Source: Bacteroidales bacterium
Lineage (GTDB): Bacteria > Bacteroidota > Bacteroidia > Bacteroidales > UBA932
DNA: 18,091 bases
Direction of reading: 5' to 3'
NCBI GenBank assembly: GCA_017538685.1
Contig: JAFYIK010000210.1
Coordinates: 1-18,091 of the forward strand
The position numbers were made by a program, and so were the translations under genes. Every line of letters begins with the position of its first letter. Positions within the stretch are counted from its first letter, which is position 1. Below, one piece after another: positions 7,033 through 14,703 of this stretch. The notes beneath the pieces are model-generated. The model had not been told where the DNA came from. It did no database searches and saw only the letters and a list, made by a program, of their open reading frames with translations.

Positions 7033-10000
7033 TTACTTGACCGGTGTGTATTTAAGGCCGAGGGCCTTGAGTTGTGAAAGGAGTTCTGAATTCACGGACA
7101 CTGAGAACTTCTTGGACTTCATATCCATAGCCCATTTGTGGCGCTGGCTGACGAGGACGATGAGCAGAGGAGTCGGTCCTTTGTTGCCCTTCAGGAGCTT
7201 GAGGATATCCTTGCGGAACTCAGGCGTGATTATTTCTTCGGGGATGAACACTTTGAGTCCTTTCAGGAGCGTTTCGTTCACGCTGCCGAGCATCGTGATG
7301 TCGTTGACGCGGAGCTCGTATTCGTCCGGAGTCTTGTCGTCAGGGGCTTTCTTTCCGCGGTATCGGGCCTTGATTTCGCCGGTCACATAGACCGCCTGAT
7401 GAAGTTCGAGCTTGGGACGGAAGGTATCCACGCCCTGGCCGTAGAACATCATAGTGTAAGGGCCGGAATAATCCTCTATCGTCGCCTTGAGCGAAGGGTT
7501 GCCCTTGCGGGTCGTGCCTACCTCCACCGCCGTGACTATTCCGCCAAGCGCCACCTTGGAGCCCTTCTGGGTGGTGTTCGCCTGGGTTACCAGATCGTTC
7601 ACTTCGGCCAGCTCGTTGGTGGTGAAGTTCTCCATCTCGAAGGCATAGCGGTCCAGCGGGTGAGACGAAAGGAACATTCCGACTATCTCTTTCTCCTTCT
7701 GCAGGAAAGGAAGCAGGTCTTCGTCTGCCGGGGCCTTCGGCATCTCCGGGCGTACGGGCATCATCTCTTCCATCTCACCGAAGAGCGACACGCTGTTGTC
7801 CAGCTTGTCGTTCTTATAGAGTTCTCCGTAGCGGACAAGTTCGTCGATGAAGAGGTCGCCGCTCGCGCCGGGCAGGAAGAACTGCGAGCGCTTGCATCCG
7901 AAGGAGTCGAACGCGCCGGCATAGACCAGCGACTCAAGCGGCTTGCGGCCCACGGGAGCGTTGTTCTTCGGATCGAGTCCGTTGTATTCGGCCATTCTCT
8001 CCACGAAATCCCAGATGTCCTTGAACGCGCCGCGCTCCTCCCGCTGGCGGACGATGGTGTCCACTATGTTGGAGCCAAAGCCCTTCATACCTCCGAGACC
8101 GAAGCGGATATCGCCGTCTTTGTTCACGGTGAAGCTCGCCTCGGATTCGTTGATATCCGGGTTGAGGACCTTGATCTTATGCAACTTGCAATCCGCCATA
8201 ATTTTCTTGATCTCATCCATATCGGAGAGATTGCAGGAGAGGTTGGCGGAAAGGAATTCAGCGGTGTAATGGCACTTGAGCCAGCCGGTTTGATAGCTGA
8301 TCCAGGCGTAGCAGGTGGCGTGGGACTTATTGAAGGCGTACTGGGCGAATTTCTCCCAGTCTTTCCATATCTTGTCGAGCGTCCTCTCCGGGTGGCCGTT
8401 GGCCATACCGCCCGCCATAAACTTGTCCTTCAGCTCCATCATCACGTTGATGAGCTTCTTGCCCATAGCCTTGCGGAGCGTGTCCGCCTGACCTTTGGTG
8501 AAGGAGGCGAGGTCCTGCGAGAGAAGCATCACCTGCTCCTGGTAGACGGTGATTCCGTAGGTGTCGCTGAGGCGCTTCTCCATCTCCGGAAGGTCGTACT
8601 CGATGGGTTTGATCCCCTGCTTACGGTCCACGAAGTCCTGCAGATAGTCCATAGGACCCGGGCGGTAAAGGGCGTTCATAGCAATGAGGTCCTCCAGGCG
8701 CTCGGGATGGAGCTTCTGCAGCCAGTTCTTCATTCCCTCGGATTCGAACTGGAAGATGGCGGTGGTGTCGCCTCGGCCGAAAAGCTCGAAGGTGGGCTTG
8801 TCGTCGATGGGGATGGACTCTATGTCGATGTCCTTGCCGTGGCGGGCCTTGATGTTATCCAGGGTTTTATGGATGATCGAAAGGGTGTTCAGGCCGAGGA
8901 AGTCCATCTTGAGCATACCCACGCTCTCGATGTAGTGTCCGTCGTACTGTGAGGTCCACACATCAAGGCCGGTTTCCTTATCCTTAGAAAGGCAGATAGG
9001 GATGTTCTCAGTCAGGTCGCTCGGGCCGATGATGGTGGCGCAGGCGTGCTGACCGACCTGGCGTATTGTTCCTTCCAGCTGACTGGCGTATTTCAAAACC
9101 TCCTGGTTGAGGTCGGAGCCGTTCTCGAGTTCGTTCTTCAGATCAGGCACAAGACGGAAGCAGCTCGCAAGGGTCACCTTGACGTCCGCGTCTTCCTTTC
9201 CTTTCTGGAAGGTCTTGCCGTCTTTCTCTATTACTTTGAAGCCGGGCTTCAGTTCATCCAGCTTGGGATTGAAAGGGTACTCCCTCTCCACCTTTTCGGA
9301 AAGATGGTCAGGCACCATCTTGCTGAGCCTGTTGGATTCGTCGATGCTGACGTGGCTGATACGGGCCACATCCTTGATGGCTCCCTTGGCCAGCATAGTG
9401 CCGAAAGTTATCACTCGGGAGACGTGGTCTGCGCCGTAGGTGTGCTCCACATATTCGTGGGCGGCCGTGAGGTTCTCGAAGTCCACGTCGATATCCGGCA
9501 TATTGATACGGTCCGGATTGAGGAAACGCTCGAACAGGAGTTGGTACTTAATAGGGTCTAAGTTGGTGATCCAGAGGCAGTAAGCCACCACGGAACCTGC
9601 GGCTGACCCTCGGCCGGGGCCCACCAGATAGCCCATACGGCGCGACGCCGCGATATAGTCCTGGACGATGAGGAAGTAGTCCGGGAAGCCCATAAACGAG
9701 ATGGTCTTCAGCTCGAACTGGATTCTGGACTCCTGCTCTTCGGTCAGGGTCGGGCCGTAGCGCTTGTGGGCGCCTTCGTAGGTAAGGTGGCACAGATAGG
9801 CAACGGAAGTGCAGAAGTCGTCACCTCGGTATTCCCTGCTTACGACCTCGCCCGTCTTCTTATCCTTGATAACCGAGTATTTTCCGTTCTCGATTATGTC
9901 CGCGTATTTCTCGAGGTATTCGTCGCGTTTCGCGAGGAACTCCGGATCTATCTTGAATTTCGGAAGGATGGGCTGACGGTCTATCGTGTACTGCTCCACT

Positions 10001-10860
10001 TTCGCCGCCACCTCGAGGGTGTTGTCTATCACCTCCGGATGCTCGGGGAAGAGGTCGCGCATCTCCGCCTCGCTCTTCAGATATTCCTCCTGGGTGTAGC
10101 GCACACGGTTCGGATCGTCGATGTCGTTATTGAAGGTCAGGCAGATAAGGCGGTCGTGCACCGGGCCGTCGTCCTTCATCAGGAAGTGGACGTCGTTGGT
10201 GGCGATGACCTTGGTGTCTGTCTCCTCCGCGAGTTTGTAAACAGCTTCGCAGACCTTGAGCTGCTCCTTATAAGTGTCCACGCTCAGGCCGGGAACCTGA
10301 GTGTGGTGCAGCATCACCTCCAGGTAGTAATCGTCGCCGAAGATACCCTTGTGCCAGGCGATAGCTTTCCTTGCGGCATCCAGGTCGTCCGCCAGGATGT
10401 CTTTCGCTATCTCGCCGGCTAGGCAGGCGGAGCTGCAGATAAGGTTTTCGTGGTATTTCTCGATAATTTCGTGGCTCACTCGCGGGCGGTAGTACATACC
10501 CTCGATGTGCGCCGTGGAAACTATCTTCATAAGGTTCTTATATCCCGCGTAATTCTTTGCGAGAAGTATCAGGTGATAGTAACGGCTGTGGTCTTTGTCC
10601 TTCAGGTGATGGTCGTAGTGGCGCGTCACATACACCTCGCATCCGATGATGGGCTTTACGATGTAATTCCCCGCCGCATCTTTGTTGCTCTTGTCGTCCG
10701 CCCAGCGGAAAAACTCCTTCACTCCGTACATATTTCCGTGGTCGGTGATGGCCACGGCGGGCATTCCAAGCTCGCGGGCGCGCTCGAAGAGCTTCTTGAT
10801 GTTGGTCAGACCGTCAAGAATGGAATACTGGGTATGTAGATGAAGGTGTACGAACGACAT
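7033..10860 (-). CDS. dnaE: DNA polymerase III subunit alpha (DnaE1 type)
   Basis: The replicative polymerase, 1275 residues. The N-terminal PHP domain keeps several metal-binding motifs: HLHLHT (5-10), AITDHGNMYG (37-46), SSACLAGE (143-150) and ATNDVHFL (220-227). A proofreading-competent PHP domain is therefore possible. The polymerase palm has VGPGRGSAAGS (413-423), the catalytic MPDIDVDF (454-461, Asp458/460) and the third aspartate in KMDFLGLN (Asp653). Fingers motifs are ALYRPGPMDYL (730-740) and YQEQVMLL (773-780), and NKSHATCYAWISYQ (844-857) is also typical. A helix-hairpin-helix region GLGGMKGFGSNIV (921-933) is followed by an OB fold (about 1103-1165) and a C-terminal tail. No damage is seen. 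The gene starts 4 nt after the ThiL-like gene, and its TAA abuts the lplA start codon. Confidence 0.97.
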   Translation of the reverse strand: MSFVHLHLHTQYSILDGLTNIKKLFERARELGMPAVAITDHGNMYGVKEFFRWADDKSNKDAAGNYIVKPIIGCEVYVTRHYDHHLKDKDHSRYYHLILLAKNYAGYKNLMKIVSTAHIEGMYYRPRVSHEIIEKYHENLICSSACLAGEIAKDILADDLDAARKAIAWHKGIFGDDYYLEVMLHHTQVPGLSVDTYKEQLKVCEAVYKLAEETDTKVIATNDVHFLMKDDGPVHDRLICLTFNNDIDDPNRVRYTQEEYLKSEAEMRDLFPEHPEVIDNTLEVAAKVEQYTIDRQPILPKFKIDPEFLAKRDEYLEKYADIIENGKYSVIKDKKTGEVVSREYRGDDFCTSVAYLCHLTYEGAHKRYGPTLTEEQESRIQFELKTISFMGFPDYFLIVQDYIAASRRMGYLVGPGRGSAAGSVVAYCLWITNLDPIKYQLLFERFLNPDRINMPDIDVDFENLTAAHEYVEHTYGADHVSRVITFGTMLAKGAIKDVARISHVSIDESNRLSKMVPDHLSEKVEREYPFNPKLDELKPGFKVIEKDGKTFQKGKEDADVKVTLASCFRLVPDLKNELENGSDLNQEVLKYASQLEGTIRQVGQHACATIIGPSDLTENIPICLSKDKETGLDVWTSQYDGHYIESVGMLKMDFLGLNTLSIIHKTLDNIKARHGKDIDIESIPIDDKPTFELFGRGDTTAIFQFESEGMKNWLQKLHPERLEDLIAMNALYRPGPMDYLQDFVDRKQGIKPIEYDLPEMEKRLSDTYGITVYQEQVMLLSQDLASFTKGQADTLRKAMGKKLINVMMELKDKFMAGGMANGHPERTLDKIWKDWEKFAQYAFNKSHATCYAWISYQTGWLKCHYTAEFLSANLSCNLSDMDEIKKIMADCKLHKIKVLNPDINESEASFTVNKDGDIRFGLGGMKGFGSNIVDTIVRQREERGAFKDIWDFVERMAEYNGLDPKNNAPVGRKPLESLVYAGAFDSFGCKRSQFFLPGASGDLFIDELVRYGELYKNDKLDNSVSLFGEMEEMMPVRPEMPKAPADEDLLPFLQKEKEIVGMFLSSHPLDRYAFEMENFTTNELAEVNDLVTQANTTQKGSKVALGGIVTAVEVGTTRKGNPSLKATIEDYSGPYTMMFYGQGVDTFRPKLELHQAVYVTGEIKARYRGKKAPDDKTPDEYELRVNDITMLGSVNETLLKGLKVFIPEEIITPEFRKDILKLLKGNKGPTPLLIVLVSQRHKWAMDMKSKKFSVSVNSELLSQLKALGLKYTPVK

Positions 10861-10863
10861 ACG

Positions 10864-11859
10864 CTACCAGCCCTGAGCCTTGAGAGGCAGTTCTACCCCG
10901 TCCGGGGTAACGAGAACCGCGCCCGCTTCCGGCTGGGCGAGATGGCCGATTATGTCGAAAGTCTGGAAATCCTTACGGAACTGGTCAAACTTCGCGAGCG
11001 GCACGACATAGAGCAGGCGGAAATCTTCCCCGCCGTTCATCGCCGCTGAAATCGGATCAAGGTCAAGCTCACGGCCAAGGTCGAAGCTGCCGCCCTCGAA
11101 GGGCATCTTGTCGGCATAGACCTTCACGCCGAGGCCGCTGTCCCTCTGCAGACGCAGGAGCGCGTCCGCAAGTCCGCGGGTAACGAAATATCCGAACGAA
11201 GGCACGAGTTTGTCTTCTTCCAGCTGCGGGACTGTGTGCGCCGAGAGGTCAGGCTTGAGGTACGCTCCCACGAGCATTTTGTAACGCTCGAGCGCCTCGC
11301 GGTTCGAAGCTCCTTTGTCGAAGTTGGCCTTTTCGCGCTGCAGGGCCTGAAGGCCGAGATATGCCGCGCCTAGCGGGCCGGAGACGCAGACAAGGTCCTT
11401 GCTCCGGGCCTGCGGACGCGCGGCCGACACGCTGGCGCTATGTCTTCCCGTTGCAGCCAGAGCTATCGTGAGGCCGTTCTTGGAAGGCTGGAGATCCAGG
11501 CCGAGGCTGCGGTAGCCGTGCTCCTTCGCTGCGGAAACGATTCCGCTCCAGAGCTCCTTTATCTGAGGAAAGTCGAGCTTTGCGGACACGCCCAGCTGCA
11601 CGGACAGCGAATCCGGATGCGCCATCACCGCATACAACTCGCCCGTCACTTTAAGGACGGCCTTGCGTCCGAGATGGGGCAACGGGAAATAGACAAGGTC
11701 GAAGTCTATCCCCTCCAGCATCATTCCGGAAGCGGTGGTGATACATTCCTGCTGACCGGCAGTCAGCCACAACGGCTCCCCGAAGGGCTCGAAACCGCTC
11801 CCTTCGAACAGCTGCCGGATAGCCTGCACCCGGCCGAGTTCTGCAAAGTTCTCTGCCAT
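10864..11859 (-). CDS. ThiL-like (thiamine-monophosphate kinase fold) protein with degenerate active site
   Basis: A protein of 331 residues that aligns by motif order with Bacteroidota ThiL (AIR-synthase/PurM-like fold). Retained landmarks are ELGRVQAI (7-14), MLEGIDFDLVYFPLPHLGRKAV (47-68), LYAVMAHP (75-82), the central DLVCVSGPLGAAYLGLQALQ (155-174) and NGGEDFRLLYVVP (275-287). The metal/nucleotide and catalytic motifs are lost. The N-terminal GDDAA motif is absent, where FGEPLWLT stands. The TTD-x-L-x-EGVHFD block reads TTASGMMLEGIDFD, the NLSDIYAM block reads KVTGELYAVM, GGDTT reads LGLDLQP (119-125), and DISDGL reads YFVTRGLADAL (224-234). It is probably not a thiamine-phosphate kinase; a pseudoenzyme or repurposed binding protein is more likely. 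The ATG overlaps the glyS stop by one base, and dnaE follows after 3 bp. The motif comparison is from memory of the family. Confidence 0.72.
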   Translation of the reverse strand: MAENFAELGRVQAIRQLFEGSGFEPFGEPLWLTAGQQECITTASGMMLEGIDFDLVYFPLPHLGRKAVLKVTGELYAVMAHPDSLSVQLGVSAKLDFPQIKELWSGIVSAAKEHGYRSLGLDLQPSKNGLTIALAATGRHSASVSAARPQARSKDLVCVSGPLGAAYLGLQALQREKANFDKGASNREALERYKMLVGAYLKPDLSAHTVPQLEEDKLVPSFGYFVTRGLADALLRLQRDSGLGVKVYADKMPFEGGSFDLGRELDLDPISAAMNGGEDFRLLYVVPLAKFDQFRKDFQTFDIIGHLAQPEAGAVLVTPDGVELPLKAQGW

Positions 11860-13397
11860 TAGAGGTTTCTCAAAAGGTTATTGAGATTGACTTTGGAATC
11901 GATGAGGGCGCGAAGTTCTGCGATCGGAACACGCTGCTGCTCCATCGTGTCGCGGTCGCGCACGGTGACGCAATTGTCCACCAGAGAGTCGTGATCCACT
12001 GTGATGCAGAACGGAGTGCCGATCGCATCCTGGCGACGATAGCGCTTGCCGATGCTGTCTTTCTCCTCGTACTGGCAGTTGAAATCGAACTTAAGGTCGT
12101 CCATTATCTTCTGCGCGAGCTCGGGCAGACCGTCTTTCTTCACGAGCGGAAGTACTGCGGCTTTGACGGGGGCGAGCGGAGCGGGAATGCTGAGCACCAC
12201 GCGGGTCTCTCCGTTTCCGAGATCCTCCTCTTTGTAAGAGTGGCTCAGGACAGCCAGGACCATACGGTCCACACCGATGGAAGTCTCCACCACATAAGGG
12301 GTATACGCCCTGTTCTCGTCCGGGTCGAAGTATTCGATCTTCTTTCCGGAGTACTTCTGGTGGTTACCCAGGTCGAAGTCCGTACGGCTGTGGATACCTT
12401 CAAGCTCCTTGAAACCGAAGGGGAAGTTGAACTCGATGTCGGTGGCGGCGTTTGCGTAGTGGGCCAGCTTTTCGTGGTCGTGGAAGCGATAGTTCTCCGC
12501 GCCCATTCCGAGGTTGACGTGCCACTTCATACGCTGCTCCTTCCATTTCGCGAACCAGTCGAGCTCGGTGCCGGGCTTGATGAAGAACTGCATCTCCATC
12601 TGCTCGAACTCCCTCATACGGAAAATAAACTGGCGCGCAACAATCTCGTTGCGGAAAGCCTTGCCGATCTGTGCGATACCGAAAGGAATCTTCATTCGGC
12701 CGGTCTTCTGAACGTTCAGATAGTTCACGAAGATACCCTGGGCCGTCTCCGGACGCAGATAGATAGTGTTGCTGGCGTCTGCGGTGCTGCCCATCGAGGT
12801 CTTGAACATAAGGTTGAACTGACGCACGTCCGTCCAGTTGCAGGTGCCGCTGATAGGGCAGACTATGTTGTTCTCAACGATGATGTTGCGGTATTCCTCA
12901 AGGTCATTGGCGTTCTCGGCAGCCACATAACGCTCGTGCACGGCGTCGTACTTTGCCTTCTCACGAAGGACATTGGGATTGGTGGCGCGGAACTGGGCTT
13001 CGTCGAAGCTGTCGCCGAATTTTTTGCGGCCCTTCTCCACTTCCTTATTTATCTTCTCCTCGATCTTCGCAAGGAAATCCTCGATGAGGACGTCTGCGCG
13101 GTAGCGCTTCTTGCTGTCTTTATTGTCGATCAGCGGATCGTTGAAGGCGCTTACGTGGCCGGATGCCTCCCAGATTTTCGGGTGCATAAAGATGCAGGAA
13201 TCGATGCCCACGATATTCTCGTTAAGGCGGGTCATTGCATTCCACCAGTACTGTTTGATGTTGTTCTTTAGCTCCGAGCCCATCTGGCCGTAATCATACA
13301 CGGCTGCGAGTCCGTCGTAGATCTCGCTGGAGGGGAAAATGAAACCGTACTCCTTGCAGTGCGCGACGAGCACTTTGAAAACTTCTTCCTGAGTCAT
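11859..13397 (-). CDS. glyS: Glycine--tRNA ligase (archaeal/eukaryotic-type, homodimeric class II)
   Basis: A protein of 512 residues that charges tRNA-Gly. It is the single-polypeptide alpha2 type rather than the alpha2beta2 enzyme of E. coli. Seen are the N-terminal catalytic segment GFIFPSSEIYDGLAAVYDYGQMGSELKNNIKQYWW (18-52), WEASGHVSAFNDPL (76-89), LRPETAQGIFVNY (214-226), class II motif 2 AFRNEIVARQFIFRMREFEQMEMQFF (247-272) with Arg249 and Glu251, and motif 3 PYVVETSIGVDRMVLAVLSHSY (367-388). The C-terminal anticodon-binding domain runs from about 405 to 512 (SIGKRYRRQDAIGTPFCITVD). A good promoter candidate lies across the folK stop codon just upstream, so glyS may start its own transcript in addition to read-through. 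There is no Shine-Dalgarno sequence; the leader is A/T-rich. The preferred symbol in some databases is glyQS. Confidence 0.97.
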   Translation of the reverse strand: MTQEEVFKVLVAHCKEYGFIFPSSEIYDGLAAVYDYGQMGSELKNNIKQYWWNAMTRLNENIVGIDSCIFMHPKIWEASGHVSAFNDPLIDNKDSKKRYRADVLIEDFLAKIEEKINKEVEKGRKKFGDSFDEAQFRATNPNVLREKAKYDAVHERYVAAENANDLEEYRNIIVENNIVCPISGTCNWTDVRQFNLMFKTSMGSTADASNTIYLRPETAQGIFVNYLNVQKTGRMKIPFGIAQIGKAFRNEIVARQFIFRMREFEQMEMQFFIKPGTELDWFAKWKEQRMKWHVNLGMGAENYRFHDHEKLAHYANAATDIEFNFPFGFKELEGIHSRTDFDLGNHQKYSGKKIEYFDPDENRAYTPYVVETSIGVDRMVLAVLSHSYKEEDLGNGETRVVLSIPAPLAPVKAAVLPLVKKDGLPELAQKIMDDLKFDFNCQYEEKDSIGKRYRRQDAIGTPFCITVDHDSLVDNCVTVRDRDTMEQQRVPIAELRALIDSKVNLNNLLRNL

Positions 13398-13428
13398 ATT
13401 GTGTTGAATATTTATTTTCGAAGGGTTA

Positions 13429-13459
13429 CAAATTTAAGAAATGCCGAGTATTTCCCCAA
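13429..13459 (-). promoter_or_regulatory. Predicted Bacteroidota-type promoter of glyS
   Basis: On the minus strand, TAAATTTG (13436-13429) fits the -7 consensus TAnnTTTG. A TTG (13459-13457) lies 20 bp upstream, within the usual 19-21 bp spacing for the -33 element. The -7 box overlaps the folK TAA stop. Transcription would start around 13422, giving a leader of about 25 nt before the glyS ATG. It is the best promoter match seen and allows glyS and the genes below it to be expressed independently of the suf/folK set. Confidence 0.6.
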
Positions 13460-13871
13460 GGGGAAACATCACAAAATCTCTATCTTTCATCGAGGGGTGC
13501 GGGACCTTCAATTCGGGGGTATCCACCGTCTCATCTCCAATCAGCAGCACGTCGATGTCGATGATGCGCGAGCGGTAGACCCTGCGTCCGGCGGTATCCA
13601 GCTCTATCCCGTGCTGCGGGCGGCCCATCTCGATCTCGACCGCCTGGCAGACGTGCAGGATTTCGAGCGGCTCGAGGGCGAGGTCGTAGCGGACCGCGGC
13701 GTTGATGAAGTCCGGCCCGTCGAAGCCGTCTGCCGCCGTCTCGTACAGGCCGGAAAGGCGGACGTGCGGGGAGTGGAAGCGTTCGTCCAGAAGCTCCACC
13801 GCCCTACCGATATTTGCCTTGCGGTCGCCGAGATTCGATCCCAGCGCGAGATAAACGGGCCTGCTTTCCAC
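13434..13871 (-). CDS. folK: 2-amino-4-hydroxy-6-hydroxymethyldihydropteridine diphosphokinase (GTG start)
   Basis: HPPK, 145 residues, transfers pyrophosphate from ATP to 6-hydroxymethyl-dihydropterin in folate synthesis. The N-terminal YLALGSNLGDRKANI (7-21), the mid-region YETAADGFDGPDFINAAV (43-60), and the metal-binding signature SRIIDIDVLLIGDETVDTPELKVPHP (101-126), where Asp105 and Asp107 match the Mg-binding pair, make the call firm. The start is GTG at 13869-13871; no in-frame ATG precedes the first conserved motif. It begins one base after the stop of the SufT-like gene. Its product feeds the tetrahydrofolate used by GcvT further down the same strand, though the two may be on different transcripts. 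The stop codon TAA is part of the predicted -7 element of the glyS promoter. Confidence 0.95.
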   Translation of the reverse strand: MESRPVYLALGSNLGDRKANIGRAVELLDERFHSPHVRLSGLYETAADGFDGPDFINAAVRYDLALEPLEILHVCQAVEIEMGRPQHGIELDTAGRRVYRSRIIDIDVLLIGDETVDTPELKVPHPSMKDRDFVMFPLGEILGIS

Positions 13872-13872
13872 T

Positions 13873-14241
13873 CTAATCCTCCATCTCCACGTCCATACCC
13901 AGCTCCAGCCTCGCTTCGTCCGACAGCAGGCTCTGATCCCACGCCGGCTCGAACACGAGGTTGATGGTGCACGAATTAATACCGGGCGTGAGTTCCACGG
14001 CGTGCTTTACCTCAGCCATTACCTCGTCCGCCATAGGGCAGTTCGGAGCCGTGAATGTCATTGTGATGCTTACGTCGTGGTTTACGTCGATGTTCAGCTC
14101 ATAGATAAGCCCCAGGTCGTAGATATTGACGGGGATCTCCGGGTCGTAGACCTGCTTGAGGGCGAGGACTACGGCGTCGTAGAGAGGGGCGAGTTCCTTT
14201 ACCGCCTCCGGGGTGAGCACTGTATCTTTATTTTCCGACAT
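13873..14241 (-). CDS. MIP18 family (DUF59) Fe-S assembly protein, SufT-like
   Basis: A small protein of 122 residues from the MIP18/PaaD/SufT family, which helps in maturation of Fe-S proteins. The signature DPEIPVNIYDLGLIYELNI (33-51) and the TMTFTAPNCPMADEV block with the conserved Cys68 (60-74) are clear. The terminal VFEPAWDQSLLSDEARLELGM (96-116) matches the usual 'P-x-W-x-x-x-x-(M/L)-S-x-x-A-R-x-x-L-G' ending. It lacks the additional N-terminal domain of longer SufT proteins. It overlaps the end of sufE by 14 bp and follows sufS and sufE in one direction, which supports a role in the same Fe-S pathway, probably as an auxiliary transfer factor. Confidence 0.92.
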   Translation of the reverse strand: MSENKDTVLTPEAVKELAPLYDAVVLALKQVYDPEIPVNIYDLGLIYELNIDVNHDVSITMTFTAPNCPMADEVMAEVKHAVELTPGINSCTINLVFEPAWDQSLLSDEARLELGMDVEMED

Positions 14242-14644
14242 TGTCGCTTGCTGTCTTCTTTATCGTTGCTATCATCGATGAAAGGCCGTTGGCCCTGGTG
14301 GGCGAAAGGTTCTCGCTGAGGCCTATCTCGTTCACAAAACCGAAATCGTCTCCGGCTATCTCCTCCGCTTCACGACCAGAGTAAACGCTTATCAGCAAGG
14401 AGATTATGCCCTTGGTGATTATGGCGTCGCTGTCGGCCGTGAACCAGAGTTTTCCGTCCCTCGCCTCGCAGTCCAGCCATACCCTCGACTGGCAACCGGA
14501 AATCAATCTGTCTTCGGTCTTCTTCTCCTCCGGAAACGGCTCGAGATTCTTTCCCAAACCGATGATATATTCATATTTATCCAGCCACTCATCGAACATC
14601 GCAAAGTCGTCGATGACCGCCTGTTTTGCTTCTTGTAATGTCAT
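14228..14644 (-). CDS. sufE: Cysteine desulfuration protein SufE
   Basis: SufE accepts persulfide sulfur from SufS and boosts its activity. With the ATG at 14642-14644 the protein has 138 residues, and the motif KTEDRLISGCQSRVWL (42-57) places the acceptor cysteine at Cys51, the same length and cysteine position as E. coli SufE. A longer frame opens at 14707, but its additional 21 residues read through a palindrome and carry no family similarity, so the internal ATG is preferred. C-terminal features are DSDAIITKGIISLLISVYSGR and LGLSxxLSPTRxNGLxxMI-like (IGLSENLSPTRANGLSSMI). It lies 59 bp after sufS, with a strong hairpin between them, and overlaps the SufT-like gene by 14 bp. Confidence 0.95.
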   Translation of the reverse strand: MTLQEAKQAVIDDFAMFDEWLDKYEYIIGLGKNLEPFPEEKKTEDRLISGCQSRVWLDCEARDGKLWFTADSDAIITKGIISLLISVYSGREAEEIAGDDFGFVNEIGLSENLSPTRANGLSSMIATIKKTASDNVGK

Positions 14645-14658
14645 TGTTTCTATTGTGT

Positions 14659-14698
14659 GATTTCGGGACCCTACACCCGGGTGCAGGGTCCCGAAATC
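14659..14698. repeat. 40-nt near-perfect palindrome between sufS and sufE
   Basis: Arms of 20 nt meet at a CCCGGG centre at 14676-14681. On the minus strand the left arm reads GATTTCGGGACCCTGCACCC. The only imperfection is the pair 14673/14684, an A-C mismatch on the plus strand that becomes a G-U wobble in minus-strand RNA. The sufS-sufE transcript can therefore form an uninterrupted stem of about 18 pairs with a CCGG loop. The stem begins 5 nt after the sufS stop and ends 14 nt before the sufE ATG. No U-run follows, so it is not a standard intrinsic terminator. Possible roles are 3' stabilisation of sufS mRNA, attenuation, an operator, or a dispersed REP-like repeat. Confidence 0.9.
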
Positions 14699-14703
14699 CA
14701 TTA

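Noticed and set aside
7138..8952. 604-codon plus-strand open frame opposite dnaE
   Set aside because: Same antisense-shadow composition; the opposite strand encodes fully motif-supported DnaE.
11991..13271. 426-codon plus-strand open frame opposite glyS
   Set aside because: Antisense shadow of a clear glycyl-tRNA synthetase; no recognisable domains.
14659..14698. Palindrome as a rho-independent terminator of sufS
   Set aside because: No U-tract follows on either strand; the downstream sequence is A-rich on the mRNA and leads directly into sufE.
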